28,566 nt of DNA, taken from assembly GCF_938045595.1 (NCBI RefSeq), contig NZ_CALIBB010000172.1, positions 1 through 28,566 on the forward strand, given 5' to 3'. The notes beneath the pieces were generated by a model that made no database searches, was not told the origin of the DNA, and saw nothing but the letters and a program-made list of their open reading frames with translations. Position numbers and translations under genes: made by a program. Within the stretch, counting starts at the first letter, position 1; the number at the start of each line of letters is the position of its first letter. This document shows, one piece after another, positions 7,608-15,813 of this stretch. Source of the stretch: an uncultured Campylobacter sp. (GTDB lineage: Bacteria > Campylobacterota > Campylobacteria > Campylobacterales > Campylobacteraceae).

Positions 7608-8309
7608 ATGAAAAAATTTCGCTCACTGCTGCTCTGCGCGGCGGCGGCTGCGACTTTGAGCGCCCAGGGTGAGGATAAAGTGGAAAAAATCACTTCGATC
7701 GACATCTATGTTTCGCCGTTTTATTCGGCTAAGGAGGGCAAGCCCGAATACGTGCACGTTTACGAGCCGATCGACGATCTGTTGATGAAAAATGACGTGC
7801 CGAGCCTGAAAAAAGCGATCAAAATCATCGAGGACGCCCCGGACATGGTCGCTCCGACCACGCTGATGACCGTCGCTGCACGCGCTTATGATCTGGGGCT
7901 TAAGGACGACGCGGTGTTTTGGTTCTACGCGGGCAAAAATCGATTCCTAACCTTCGCTCGCGTCATCGACATCAAGGACGAGATATTTCGTGAGACCGAG
8001 TCCGCGAACGCGGCATTTTTGCAGCTAGTCGGCAACGTGGTAAATCCATACGCATTCTGCGATCTTGCTAAACAGCGCGATGCGGCGGGACGCGCCAGGG
8101 ACTGGGTCAAGGCGCACCCGTATAAAGCGATATTTGATGAGAAATTTCCATCGCACTTCGTAGATCGCGCCGCTGCGCTCAAGGCAGCCGAGGACAAAAT
8201 GGACGCCGCGCTGCTTAGGCAGGACGAGTTTTTCGCAGACCCCGCTAAAAAGGCGGACTTCCTAGCCAAGCGCAAAGCAAATAACGCGGATAAGCGCTTC
8301 TGCGATTAG
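7608..8309 (+). CDS. Exported protein of unknown function, 233 aa
   Basis: MKKFRSLLLCAAAAATLSAQ is a clear Sec signal peptide, probably cut after LSAQ or LSA. The mature protein is largely alpha-helical, with paired-helix stretches such as APTTLMTVAARAYDLGLKDD and AVFWFYAGKNR. That is reminiscent of TPR/Sel1-like helical repeat proteins, though no canonical repeat can be counted. It ends in Lys/Ala-rich helices and CD. Two mature cysteines (in NPYAFCDLAKQ and the penultimate residue) could form a disulfide. GAAGGAGAG precedes the ATG, and a perfect TATAAT lies upstream, so it probably starts its own transcript. Similar 'AVFWYYAG' proteins of unknown role exist in other Proteobacteria as far as I recall; I cannot name the family. 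Confidence 0.8.
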   Translation: MKKFRSLLLCAAAAATLSAQGEDKVEKITSIDIYVSPFYSAKEGKPEYVHVYEPIDDLLMKNDVPSLKKAIKIIEDAPDMVAPTTLMTVAARAYDLGLKDDAVFWFYAGKNRFLTFARVIDIKDEIFRETESANAAFLQLVGNVVNPYAFCDLAKQRDAAGRARDWVKAHPYKAIFDEKFPSHFVDRAAALKAAEDKMDAALLRQDEFFADPAKKADFLAKRKANNADKRFCD

Positions 8310-8721
8310 TATCGCCTAATCAGCGGCACTTTTGAAAAATCGGCATTATTTGAAATTTTGAGCTGCCAAAAATTTAGTATTGCATTTTTATCTCTTCAAA
8401 CGGATCTGCGCGTGAATTTAAAATTTTATTACGTAGAATTTTATCGCTAACGGCACGCAGTGAAGCTTTGATATAAATCAGCCTAGATCTGTTTAAAATT
8501 TAGCAGAAGCTCGCACGCAATTCTATTTCGCATAAATTCTATCGACAACTAACGCAAAATCAGATCAAAATATTACTAAAATTCCAGCAGTTTGGCGACG
8601 TAAAATTTCACCACTACCGCCTAAAAATCGAAGTTTTTTAAATTTAGCCGCACGCCGAAATTTTATCCGTTTTTATATACGAACATTATATAATTATCAA
8701 AATTTTTTCCAAGGAGAGAGG
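8310..8721. other. Gene-free spacer, promoter for the gene at 8722
   Basis: These 412 bases are A+T-rich and carry several AAATTT words but no long open frame with protein-like content. The last 60 bases become strongly A+T-rich and contain the -10 box given separately. No hairpin with a T-run was seen after the gene ending at 8309. Confidence 0.5.
8689..8694 (+). promoter_or_regulatory. -10 box (TATAAT) for the Trp-rich repeat protein at 8722
   Basis: A perfect TATAAT embedded in ACATTATATAATTATC, 27 bases before the ATG, preceded by a T-rich tract (TTTTATATAC), as is usual for Campylobacter sigma-70 promoters. Confidence 0.6.
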
Positions 8722-9960
8722 ATGAAAAAGCTCGCTACGATACTTGCGCTGCTCTGTGCGGCGGCGTTTGCCAAGGAGTATGAGTATATGGTGCAAAGTA
8801 TGAGCTACGGCTCACTCGGAGGGCGCAAGGAGAGCACGTATCTAAGCTACGACGCGGCGGCGCGCAAGCTGGAGCAGATAAGAGACAGGAACTCCTCGGA
8901 CGGCCTAGGCTCTAGCTACAAAGAGATCAGCTACTTTGACAAAAAGGGGGGAATGGTTAAATTTGAAGTATTTAACCTCGATCTTAAAAGCGGCAAGTGG
9001 AAAAAAATAGAAGACTACACGGAAAGCGTAAAGGGTAACGTCACGACGCGCGAGAGCAATTCGATAGCGGATGACGGCACGCGCAATGCGAGCAAAACCG
9101 TCTCCAGCTACGACGGCAACGCGACCGAAGATATGCGATATAAGCTCACAAAGGGCAAATGGCAAAAAGAGAGCATGAGCAGATCCGTAAAAAACGCGTG
9201 GGATAAGGAGGAGCTTACGATAAGCTTCAAATGGGACGGCAAGAGCTGGCAGCCCAAAGATAAGACCGAAATTTTCTACGACACCGCAGGAGAGATGAGC
9301 GGATACGTAACCTACGAGTTTGTAAACGGCGCGTGGCAAAACAGCGAGCGAGAGATGCTTAACGGCGATCGAAACGGCAGCTACGAGCAGATCCGCAGCA
9401 CCTTTCAAAACGGCGCGTGGCAAAACGCGACGATGAGTAAGCATGAGCTTGATGCTGCGAAGGACGAGGGGATCGTTACGAGCTTCATCTGGAACGACGA
9501 GAAGGGCGCGTGGGATAATATGAGCAAACAGACCGCTATCAAGAAGGGCGCGGATCTTAATATGACATCTTATCTATGGGATGAGCAGCTTAAAGATTGG
9601 GTCAAAAGCTACTCAAACGGCGAAATTTACGACAAATCGGGCGAGCGCCCGCTCGTGCAAAGCTACGAATCAAATTCCAGCAGCGGCAACAAATACGTCT
9701 ATAGCTACGACGAGCGCGGCAGCAATACGGCGATGGATATCTACAAGCTTGATGCGAACGGCAAATGGGTGCAAACCGGGCGCTCGGAGGCCACTTACGA
9801 TACCGCAATCCCGGCTGATAGCGTGGGATACGGAGCCGCGCTGATGATGTTTGAGATGCCTAGTATCTACGCGATAACGAGCTTTAAGGAATTTAAGCTT
9901 AAAGATGGAAAATACGAGCTCATAACGGAAAAGACGTGGAAATATAAAAAGATAAAGTAG
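8722..9960 (+). CDS. Exported Trp/Tyr-rich repeat protein A
   Basis: A 412-residue protein with a Sec signal (MKKLATILALLCAAAFA, cut before KEYEY). The mature part is a run of imperfect beta-type repeats of about 30-40 residues, each carrying a 'G-x-W-x' turn: KGKWQKES, DGKSWQPKD, NGAWQNSER, NGAWQNATM, KGAWDNMSK, LKDWVKSYS, NGKWVQTGR. Strands such as YVTYEF and YVYSYDERGSN lie between them. The YDxxGN-like piece recalls YD/RHS repeats, and the Trp spacing recalls MORN-like repeats, but it matches neither cleanly. There are no mature cysteines. The protein at 12921 is a clear paralogue with the same spacing. AAGGAGAG and TATAAT precede it. It is probably a periplasmic or surface beta-repeat protein; function unknown. 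Confidence 0.8.
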   Translation: MKKLATILALLCAAAFAKEYEYMVQSMSYGSLGGRKESTYLSYDAAARKLEQIRDRNSSDGLGSSYKEISYFDKKGGMVKFEVFNLDLKSGKWKKIEDYTESVKGNVTTRESNSIADDGTRNASKTVSSYDGNATEDMRYKLTKGKWQKESMSRSVKNAWDKEELTISFKWDGKSWQPKDKTEIFYDTAGEMSGYVTYEFVNGAWQNSEREMLNGDRNGSYEQIRSTFQNGAWQNATMSKHELDAAKDEGIVTSFIWNDEKGAWDNMSKQTAIKKGADLNMTSYLWDEQLKDWVKSYSNGEIYDKSGERPLVQSYESNSSSGNKYVYSYDERGSNTAMDIYKLDANGKWVQTGRSEATYDTAIPADSVGYGAALMMFEMPSIYAITSFKEFKLKDGKYELITEKTWKYKKIK

Positions 9961-10178
9961 CGTTTGAAGATGCGCCGGTAAAATTTCGCGGCTAAATTTT
10001 ATCTGCGCGGCCTTGCGCGAGTGCTGTGGTTAAATTTTATCGTCGCGGCGTCTGCAAGCTTTGCATTTAAATTTATACGGCGCGGAGGTATTTGCGTAAG
10101 CGCCGCGTAAATTTTAAAATTTAAATCCTATGCCGCAGCAGGTCCGCACGCAGCGGCGGCAAAAGAAAAGGTTGAAAA

Positions 10179-10613
10179 ATGGTTTTAATTAGAGCGGTAA
10201 AGGCGGCTATTTCGGCTTTAATTTCGGCGAGTATCTGTTTTACCGCCGTAGAGACGCAAGATCACGGCGCGGCGAGCGAGCAAAAACAGACGGCGCAAGG
10301 CGGCGGGAGAGATGATCAAACGCCCGCGGACAAGCAAAGTAGCGAAATAAGCGCAACAAAGCACGCAGACGAGCAAGGCGACGAGGCGCAAAATTTTAAA
10401 ATCAAAAGGCGCTATTTTCGCAGCTGTTCGTGCCTACACAAACAAAAATCAAAGGAGCCAGTCTATCTCTATGATGAAATTTCGCAAGAGCAGGCCGAAA
10501 AATCGGCGAGCTATTTCATCGGCTATTTCAAAGAGGGCAAGCTAAGCCGCTATGAGAAAATTTACGAAGGCGAGAGAGCTTTTTCGAGCGAGGATATAAA
10601 GCGGAGCGAATGA
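10179..10613 (+). CDS. Small exported protein of unknown function, 144 aa
   Basis: The N-terminus MVLIRAVKAAISALISASICFTAVET resembles a signal peptide or signal anchor. Residues 28-70 are low-complexity, rich in Gln, Glu, Lys, Asp and Ala. The C-terminal 45 residues look folded, with YFIGYFKEGKLSRYEKIYEGE resembling one MORN-like hairpin. That gives a faint link to the Trp/Tyr-rich proteins on either side. The cysteines in RSCSCLHK are notable. An AAAGG site stands before the ATG. Could be a real small envelope protein or a degenerate remnant of a longer gene; no family recognised. Confidence 0.5.
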   Translation: MVLIRAVKAAISALISASICFTAVETQDHGAASEQKQTAQGGGRDDQTPADKQSSEISATKHADEQGDEAQNFKIKRRYFRSCSCLHKQKSKEPVYLYDEISQEQAEKSASYFIGYFKEGKLSRYEKIYEGERAFSSEDIKRSE

Positions 10614-11165
10614 AATCGCAAATTAGCGGCAAAGAGGCGCGATGAAATTTCACGCCGCCCAATGCCAAAAGAGCGCGCGTTAAATTTTATACATTCGCTT
10701 TTGCGCAGGCGGCCGCTCTAATCTTTTAAATTTTACGGCTCGGCACTCTACGACGATAGCGCAGCCGCTTTTGCTTTTTCGTCGCTAAAGACGTCCCGTC
10801 GCATAGCCGAAATACTCGTTGCCGCTTCGCTAACGATACTCCTCGTCGCTTCACAAAGATAGTTCTCGCCGCGACGCTTTTTTTAAGGCCGCAGTCAAAG
10901 CGGCAAAATCATCAAAATTTTAAAATTTTATACCGAATATAAGATCGCGGAGCGGCTAAGTCCAGGGTGATCGATCGCTTCATGCCTAACGCATCGCGAC
11001 TCAAATTTATCTTAATCGATCATTTTTTATCCGTTGATATATAGTTTCAAAATACGTATCGCTACAAAAATATATAAATTTTCATAGGTAATATTAAAAT
11101 TTAAGTAAAATTTTATCCTAGCTGCATTACCATTCAATAACTATTTTCACGATAAGGAGAACGGC
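10614..11165. other. Long spacer upstream of dba-dsbI
   Basis: There is no intact gene in 552 bases. The stretch 10750-10890 is rich in repeated TCGTCGCT/CGCTTCGCTAACGA-type words. From about 10905 it turns A+T-rich, with AAATTTTAAAATTTT. A possible small transcript with a distal hairpin (10937-11028) is described separately. The last 130 bases before dba are the most A+T-rich here, with TAAAAT at 11106-11111 as the likeliest -10 box for dba. Published work on C. jejuni describes iron/Fur control of dba-dsbI; I see no convincing Fur box here. Confidence 0.5.
10968..11028 (+). terminator. Long-range hairpin followed by a T-run
   Basis: TGATCGAT (10968-10975) pairs perfectly with ATCGATCA (11015-11022) and is followed at once by six T. 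The enclosed 39 bases can pair further (CGC.../...GCG). The 8-bp stem plus T-run is terminator-like, but the long loop makes it more like the end of a small structured RNA or a leader than a textbook terminator. Confidence 0.35.
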
Positions 11166-11333
11166 ATGGAACTACTGATCCTTGTTTTGCTAGCGGCTGC
11201 CGTATGGCTAGTGTGGCGAAAGCCCGCGAAAGAAAAGGTTGCCTTTAGGCTCTTCGTGCTCGGCGCAGCACTGTGCTTTGCGATGTATTTTATCGCGAGC
11301 TTTACCTCCGTGCTGCCCTTCGGAAGCTATTAG
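11166..11333 (+). CDS. dba: Dba, small membrane partner of DsbI
   Basis: A 55-residue protein with two hydrophobic segments: about residues 2-17 (ELLILVLLAAAVWLVW) and 25-46 (VAFRLFVLGAALCFAMYFIA), separated by RKPAKEK. It has the size and position of Dba, the short protein encoded just before dsbI in C. jejuni (Cj0018c/Cj0017c), and is therefore named by context and architecture. A strong AAGGAG site lies before the ATG. The stop codon TAG is itself part of the TAGGAGG Shine-Dalgarno site of dsbI, which starts 9 bases later; in C. jejuni the two are translationally coupled, and the layout here fits that. Confidence 0.8.
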   Translation: MELLILVLLAAAVWLVWRKPAKEKVAFRLFVLGAALCFAMYFIASFTSVLPFGSY

Positions 11334-11342
11334 GAGGGCGCT

Positions 11343-12899
11343 ATGCAAAAGAGATTTAACCTACTAATGACCACGGCGGTTTTACTGATCCTTGCCATCC
11401 CCGTAGGCATCGCAAACATCTACCTCGGATACGTCGTGGGCGAGAGCCCCTGCACGCTATGCTGGTTCGAGCGCATCGGCATGATCTTAATCGGCGTTTT
11501 AGGCATCTTCATCTTGCGCTACGGAGCCAAGATCAAATATGTCTCGGCAGTCTTCATCTGCGCGGCATACGGGCTTTTTATGAGCATCCGCCACACCTCG
11601 CTCGACGGCTTTGCGTGGGACGTAGGGATGGGATTTGGCGACGCGATCTTCGGCGCGCACACTTACACGTGGGGCGCATTCGTGTATTGGGCCGTCGTTT
11701 TGGTAATGCCCGTGATGCTACTTTTTGCGCCGAAAGCGCAAAACCTAGACGAGCAAAGCGAAAGCTTCAACCCCTTTAGCGCATACACGACCGCGATCGT
11801 CGCGATCTCGTTCGCCGTCATCGTCTCAAACGCCTTTCAGGCCTTCTTCTCCACGGGCGTTCCGCCTTTTAGCGGCAAAGGCGAGCCCGAGAGGATAAGC
11901 TTAAACTTAGCTCAAGCGAGCGATAAATGGACCGCTCAAATTTGGACGAGGCTGCAAAGGCCCTTTTCACTTACGGGCAAAAACAAAGTGCAGATGCCCC
12001 ATATCGCCGGCGCTTTAGAGGAAGGGGCGTTTAAATTTAACGAAAATCCAAACGACGGCGCCGTGAAAAATTTAAAACCCGCCCTTAAGATCAAAAGCAA
12101 AAAGCCGCTTGCGTTTAAAGCGACGGGGATCTTCGGCCAAGGAAACGCAGGCGGGCTCGCATACGACGCCGCAAGCGATGAGTTCGCGGTCGTCTCGACG
12201 GCTGCGGGGGTGTACTTTCTAGACGGCAGCCTGCAAAACATAACGCACCGTGCGATCCTAGATAAACCGAACGGATACGACATCAGATACAGCGTCGATA
12301 GCACCTTTGCAGACGGCAAGCTCATCACGACCGCTTTCAACAAGACCCTTTGGGCGGTGGAAAAAGCGCCGCAGGGCGAGATCGATAAATTTAAAGAGTG
12401 GAACACCTTCCGCGAAAGCAGCGGCGGGCTAAAGACCTCGTGGTATAGAGATCGCCCCGTCGTGCTAACCGTCAGGGCAAAAAAGGCCTACGTCCTATCG
12501 ATCGCAAGCGACCCCGCAAGCGAGTTTATGTATATGTTCTCGGTGCCGAATGAGGTTTCAAAAAAAGTCGTCGTCATCAGAGTCGATAAAAACGATCAAA
12601 CTTTAAGCGCCGAAAGCGTCCTAAAACCGGGCGCAGGGCTTGAGCTAAAAGACGGGCGCGATCTAAACGACTACTACATCACCGGCGCCGACGTGAAAAA
12701 CGGCAAAATTCTAGCGCTTAGCAAAAACTACAACACCCTACTCGTCGTAGATGCAGAGACGATGAGGGCGGTGGATGCCTACGAGCTGCCTGCCGTCGGC
12801 GATATGCACGCTATCGCGATCAAGGGCGAATCGCTCTTCATCTTAAGCGTGGAGGGCGGACAGGACGTCGTGTATGAGCTCGAAAGCCCCGCGATTTAA
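11343..12899 (+). CDS. dsbI: DsbI, DsbB-like thiol oxidase with periplasmic C-terminal domain
   Basis: A 518-residue inner-membrane protein. Residues 1-165 form a DsbB-like part with about five membrane segments (near 8-28, 43-60, 65-83, 109-129, 147-166). It has the redox pair C37-x-x-C40 in ESPCTLCWFERIGM. The only other cysteine in the membrane part is C73, so the second periplasmic pair of classical DsbB is missing, as expected for the DsbI class. Residues 170-518 form a large periplasmic domain, beta-propeller-like (GGLAYDAASDEFAVVSTAAGVYFLDG...KILALSKNYNTLLVVDAETMRAVDAYELP). DsbB-type proteins reoxidise DsbA-type partners using quinone. It is probably an operon with dba, and the second Trp-rich protein follows after 21 bases. 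Confidence 0.93.
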   Translation: MQKRFNLLMTTAVLLILAIPVGIANIYLGYVVGESPCTLCWFERIGMILIGVLGIFILRYGAKIKYVSAVFICAAYGLFMSIRHTSLDGFAWDVGMGFGDAIFGAHTYTWGAFVYWAVVLVMPVMLLFAPKAQNLDEQSESFNPFSAYTTAIVAISFAVIVSNAFQAFFSTGVPPFSGKGEPERISLNLAQASDKWTAQIWTRLQRPFSLTGKNKVQMPHIAGALEEGAFKFNENPNDGAVKNLKPALKIKSKKPLAFKATGIFGQGNAGGLAYDAASDEFAVVSTAAGVYFLDGSLQNITHRAILDKPNGYDIRYSVDSTFADGKLITTAFNKTLWAVEKAPQGEIDKFKEWNTFRESSGGLKTSWYRDRPVVLTVRAKKAYVLSIASDPASEFMYMFSVPNEVSKKVVVIRVDKNDQTLSAESVLKPGAGLELKDGRDLNDYYITGADVKNGKILALSKNYNTLLVVDAETMRAVDAYELPAVGDMHAIAIKGESLFILSVEGGQDVVYELESPAI

Positions 12900-12920
12900 A
12901 ATTCAGATAAAGGAGCGGTC

Positions 12921-14363
12921 ATGAGAGGTTTTTTTAAAATTTCGCCCGAGGATGCGGCAGATTTTGCGGCGCTAAATTTAAAGGCGCGAGCGATTATTTC
13001 GGCAGGCGTCTTTAGGGCGCGGGCGGCGGTAAATTCGAGGGCGCGGACGGCAGTTTTAGCAGGCTCCATTTTGGCGGCGACATTAGCGCTTGCGATGCCT
13101 GCGGGCGCAACCGAGACGGGCAAGACGCACGAAACGGCATCAAATTTCAAAGCGCGAACGGATAAAATTTGCCTACAAAAGACGAGTTATAAAACAGAGG
13201 GCGACGCCGTGCCGCGCTACGAATATGAAGTGAGCCAAAACTACGACGCTAAAACCCGCCGCCTAGAAAAAATCTACAAAAAGAGTGGCGAAGAGGGATC
13301 GTCCGTATCTAAAAGCTTTAGTAAATTTGACGAAAGCGGCGAGCGCGAGATCGAAAACGTCGAATATGACTGGGACGCGAATACAAACAAATTTCGCGAA
13401 ACGGCGATAAGCAAGCAGGAGATCGCTACTGACGGCTCAAAAATTTATTTCAGCCTGCAAAGCAAGGACGGCAAGCCATACGACGGGGAAAAAGCCGTCG
13501 AAAAGCGCGAGGGCAAAACGGAAATTTTACAAAATTTCACGCTAAAAAAGGGTAGATGGACGCCGACACACCTTACTAAAAGGATTGTCGATGAAAGCGA
13601 CAGAAACAATTTCGTATCGACCTACGAATGGAACGCCAAAGCGAAAAAATGGATGCCGTACGAAAAATCGATATATCACTACAACGGCGACGTTTACGCG
13701 GGCTCCGAAGGCTACGCATGGCGCGGCAAATGGGTACCGCTTACAAAACACACCGTCTTTACGGCCGCGGACGGGACGCGCAGCGAGATAAATTTTATAT
13801 GGAAGGACGACACATGGCAGCGCGATGAAAAGATCTTGCGCAAAATCGAGCCTAAGCATAGACGTTTTACCGAGCTAAGATCGCGCTGGGACGCCGCAAA
13901 AAACGAGTGGAGAGAGTACTACAAAAACGTGCACGAGGAGACTGAGGAACGCAGGCCTCTGCGCGAGCAAACCGCGCTTTGGCGCGAGGAGTCGCAGCGC
14001 TGGGAGGTCGTGTTTGAAAACGAGTTTAGCTACGACGCGCGCGGCAACGTGATAAAAAATCGCACGGCTTCCGATGGCAAGCAGTACGAGTATATCTATG
14101 ACTACGACGAGGCGGGCAATAACATCTCGATCACCCTGCGCGAGCCTGATGAGAGCGGCAAATGGCACGAGACGCAAAAGACGCAAAACGTCTTTGAGCC
14201 TGAAATTTTAGCGCACGACGTCCTGGATCGCGGCTTCATCGGCGACTACATAGCCGCGGGCGAAAACGCGATCAAAAGCAGCAAGCAGTATTTTCTAAAG
14301 GACGGCGAGTTTAAGCTAAACGAAACTCGCGAGTGGGTTTACGGAAAGTGCGAGCCGCAATAA
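12921..14363 (+). CDS. Exported Trp/Tyr-rich repeat protein B
   Basis: A 480-residue paralogue of the protein at 8722. AAAGGAGC before the ATG supports this start. The hydrophobic export segment (TAVLAGSILAATLALAMPAGA, about 43-63) is preceded by an unusually long 42-residue N-terminal region, and no later start would keep a signal. The mature part has the same Trp/Tyr repeats: KKGRWTPTH, KAKKWMPYE, RGKWVPLTK, KDDTWQRDE, KNEWREYYK, ESQRWEVVF, SGKWHETQK. The YDARGN and YDEAGN pieces recall YD repeats. The only two cysteines in the whole protein, C84 and C477, sit at the two ends of the mature chain. That suggests a disulfide that closes the fold. Its place directly after dsbI makes it a candidate DsbI-pathway client (inference). 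Confidence 0.8.
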   Translation: MRGFFKISPEDAADFAALNLKARAIISAGVFRARAAVNSRARTAVLAGSILAATLALAMPAGATETGKTHETASNFKARTDKICLQKTSYKTEGDAVPRYEYEVSQNYDAKTRRLEKIYKKSGEEGSSVSKSFSKFDESGEREIENVEYDWDANTNKFRETAISKQEIATDGSKIYFSLQSKDGKPYDGEKAVEKREGKTEILQNFTLKKGRWTPTHLTKRIVDESDRNNFVSTYEWNAKAKKWMPYEKSIYHYNGDVYAGSEGYAWRGKWVPLTKHTVFTAADGTRSEINFIWKDDTWQRDEKILRKIEPKHRRFTELRSRWDAAKNEWREYYKNVHEETEERRPLREQTALWREESQRWEVVFENEFSYDARGNVIKNRTASDGKQYEYIYDYDEAGNNISITLREPDESGKWHETQKTQNVFEPEILAHDVLDRGFIGDYIAAGENAIKSSKQYFLKDGEFKLNETREWVYGKCEPQ

Positions 14364-14378
14364 AATTTGGAAAATCCT

Positions 14379-14933
14379 ATGAATGAGCCTTATATCGTTA
14401 AAATTTCAGATAGCGACGCGATAATGTTCGGCTGCGAAGCGGACGAGCGGGTGCGCGAATTTGCCGCTAAATTTGACGGCCAGGAGTACGAAAGCGAGTT
14501 TGAGCAGATATACTATCTGCTCGGCACGGACGTTTTTATCGAGGTCGCGAGCGAGAGCTTAAATGAAGGCGCCTTGCGCACTCAAATTCCAAACGAAAAG
14601 GCTTTGGACGCTGACGGCGGCACGACGTTTTTGAGCCTGCGCGAGTGGGACGGCAAGGAACACTGGCGGGTTCGCGCGAGCGGTGAAATTTTACGCGCCA
14701 TCAGCGAGGATGAGGACGGCGGCGCGGCGTATCTGCTCCTTAGCCCAAAACAGATCGCCGCAGAGGAGCTGCGAGGCGCCTTTGCGGACAAGCCGCCGCA
14801 GGAATTTGCGCGCATTATCGAGGCTCTCGAAGCCAAATACGACTGCAAAGACCGAATGCTCTGCTACGTCGTTTGCTATTTTACGCCAAAGGGCAAAGAG
14901 GGGATGCAGGCGGACTTCGGCGTACAAATTTAA
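14379..14933 (+). CDS. Cytosolic protein of unknown function, 184 aa
   Basis: Not recognised. The protein is acidic and soluble, without signal or membrane segments. It looks alpha/beta, with YIVKISDSDAIMFGCEADER at the N-terminus, a helix-rich middle (KQIAAEELRGAFADKPPQEF) and CYVVCYFTPKGKEG near the end. An upstream in-frame TTG at 14367 is possible, but the ATG at 14379 has the better distance to GGA and gives a more natural N-terminus, so I chose it. It starts 15 bases after the Trp-rich protein B gene and is likely co-transcribed with it. Size, acidity and position resemble immunity or chaperone-type small proteins, but no family evidence supports that. Confidence 0.6.
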   Translation: MNEPYIVKISDSDAIMFGCEADERVREFAAKFDGQEYESEFEQIYYLLGTDVFIEVASESLNEGALRTQIPNEKALDADGGTTFLSLREWDGKEHWRVRASGEILRAISEDEDGGAAYLLLSPKQIAAEELRGAFADKPPQEFARIIEALEAKYDCKDRMLCYVVCYFTPKGKEGMQADFGVQI

Positions 14934-15089
14934 AGCGCGGCGGATTAAATTTAAAATTTGCCTGCGCAGCGCGCTTACGCCGAATAGCGAAAGTTTGATC
15001 TTGCGTGCAAAACCTGCGCCGCATGAGTGCAAACAAAATTTAAGCGATAAAATTTAAACAGCCGCGATGAGCGAAATGGAGGGGGCAAA

Positions 15090-15437
15090 ATGATAAAATC
15101 CATAAAATTTAGGGGCGAAAGCATCGAGGAGCTGGAGGTTTGGTATTACGCTCCAAAGCACGAATGCAGCGCGGCGGAGTTCGCGCAGCAGTGCGGCAAG
15201 CTCGTGCGCGCGGACTTTGGGCTCGCTTCCCTTTACGAGATAAAATTTGAAAAATTCAAGTCCTGCGAGCCCGATGATTTTATGAAGGAGCGGATAACGG
15301 CTGCTTTGAGCGCGGTCGGTCTATCAGGCGAGCCTCAAAATTTCGCAATGGGTGGCGAAAACGACTGGGACTGGCAGGAGTGCTCGTTTGAGGCGAACGG
15401 ACAGCGATTTTTACGCGTCTGGGCAACGTCAGCTTGA
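15090..15437 (+). CDS. Small protein of unknown function, 115 aa
   Basis: Not recognised. A strong GGAGGGGG site lies before the ATG. The protein is soluble, with alternating strand and helix segments (IKSIKFRGESIEELEVWYYA, AEFAQQCGKLVRADFGLASL, FMKERITAALSAVG), and ends with an aromatic stretch QRFLRVWATSA. There is no signal. It follows the gene at 14379 after a 156-base spacer containing a TAAAAT-type box, so it may have its own promoter. Together with 14379 and 15814 it makes a run of small acidic cytosolic proteins between exported ones. Confidence 0.6.
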   Translation: MIKSIKFRGESIEELEVWYYAPKHECSAAEFAQQCGKLVRADFGLASLYEIKFEKFKSCEPDDFMKERITAALSAVGLSGEPQNFAMGGENDWDWQECSFEANGQRFLRVWATSA

Positions 15438-15804
15438 TAAATTTAGCCCCGCTAGCGGGCTTTGAGGCGAAGTACGAGTTTTTAAAATTTAAAGTTTCAA
15501 GCGGCGCATACCGTCGCGCCGAAACGCATTTCATCGAGCCTTAAATTTTAAAATTTCGGTCGCGAGCTTTCGGATTTTAAAATTTAAACGGCGCTGTGCT
15601 TTGAGGTGCAGCGCGAATTTTACGGCGCGGTAAAATAGCAGCGCAAACGATAAAACGGCGCTCGCTAAGTAGAATTTTATAAAAGGTGAATGCGGCTCGC
15701 CGTATTTAGGACGCAAAAAGCTTAAACGGGCTTAGGAAGTAAATTTCGATCTAAATTTAGGCGAGGCGCCAAAAATTTTAAAATTTAAACGCAAGGAGTG
15801 AAAA
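15438..15804. other. Spacer with AAATTTTAAAATTT palindromes
   Basis: This gap contains the palindrome-like word AAATTTTAAAATTT or close variants at about 15484, 15544, 15573 and 15774. It also holds one doubtful minus-strand open frame (15531-15716, separate entry). No plus-strand gene was seen. Confidence 0.45.
15531..15716 (-). CDS. Doubtful small membrane protein or gene remnant, 61 aa
   Basis: A TTG-started frame with one clear hydrophobic segment (FIKFYLASAVLSFALLFYRA) and a basic C-terminus (KAQRRLNFKIRKLATEILKF). The composition is protein-like, and the reading frame extends a few codons further upstream (ARLSF) before a stop. However, there is no Shine-Dalgarno site and no ATG, and the last third is made of AAATTT words that recur in nearby spacers. 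It may be a remnant of a longer membrane protein gene, or chance. Confidence 0.25.
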   Translation of the reverse strand: MRPKYGEPHSPFIKFYLASAVLSFALLFYRAVKFALHLKAQRRLNFKIRKLATEILKFKAR

Positions 15805-15813
15805 ATAGATGTT

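Noticed and set aside
11030..11160. Fur box upstream of dba
   Set aside because: The stretch is A+T-rich but no segment fits the 6-1-6 or 19-base Fur consensus well enough.
12921..14363. RHS/YD-repeat toxin
   Set aside because: Only a few YDxxGN-like turns, no RHS core protease motif and no toxin C-terminus; the Trp spacing differs.
14367..14378. TTG at 14367 as start of the 184-aa protein
   Set aside because: The ATG at 14379 is better spaced from the weak GGA site and needs no rare start codon.
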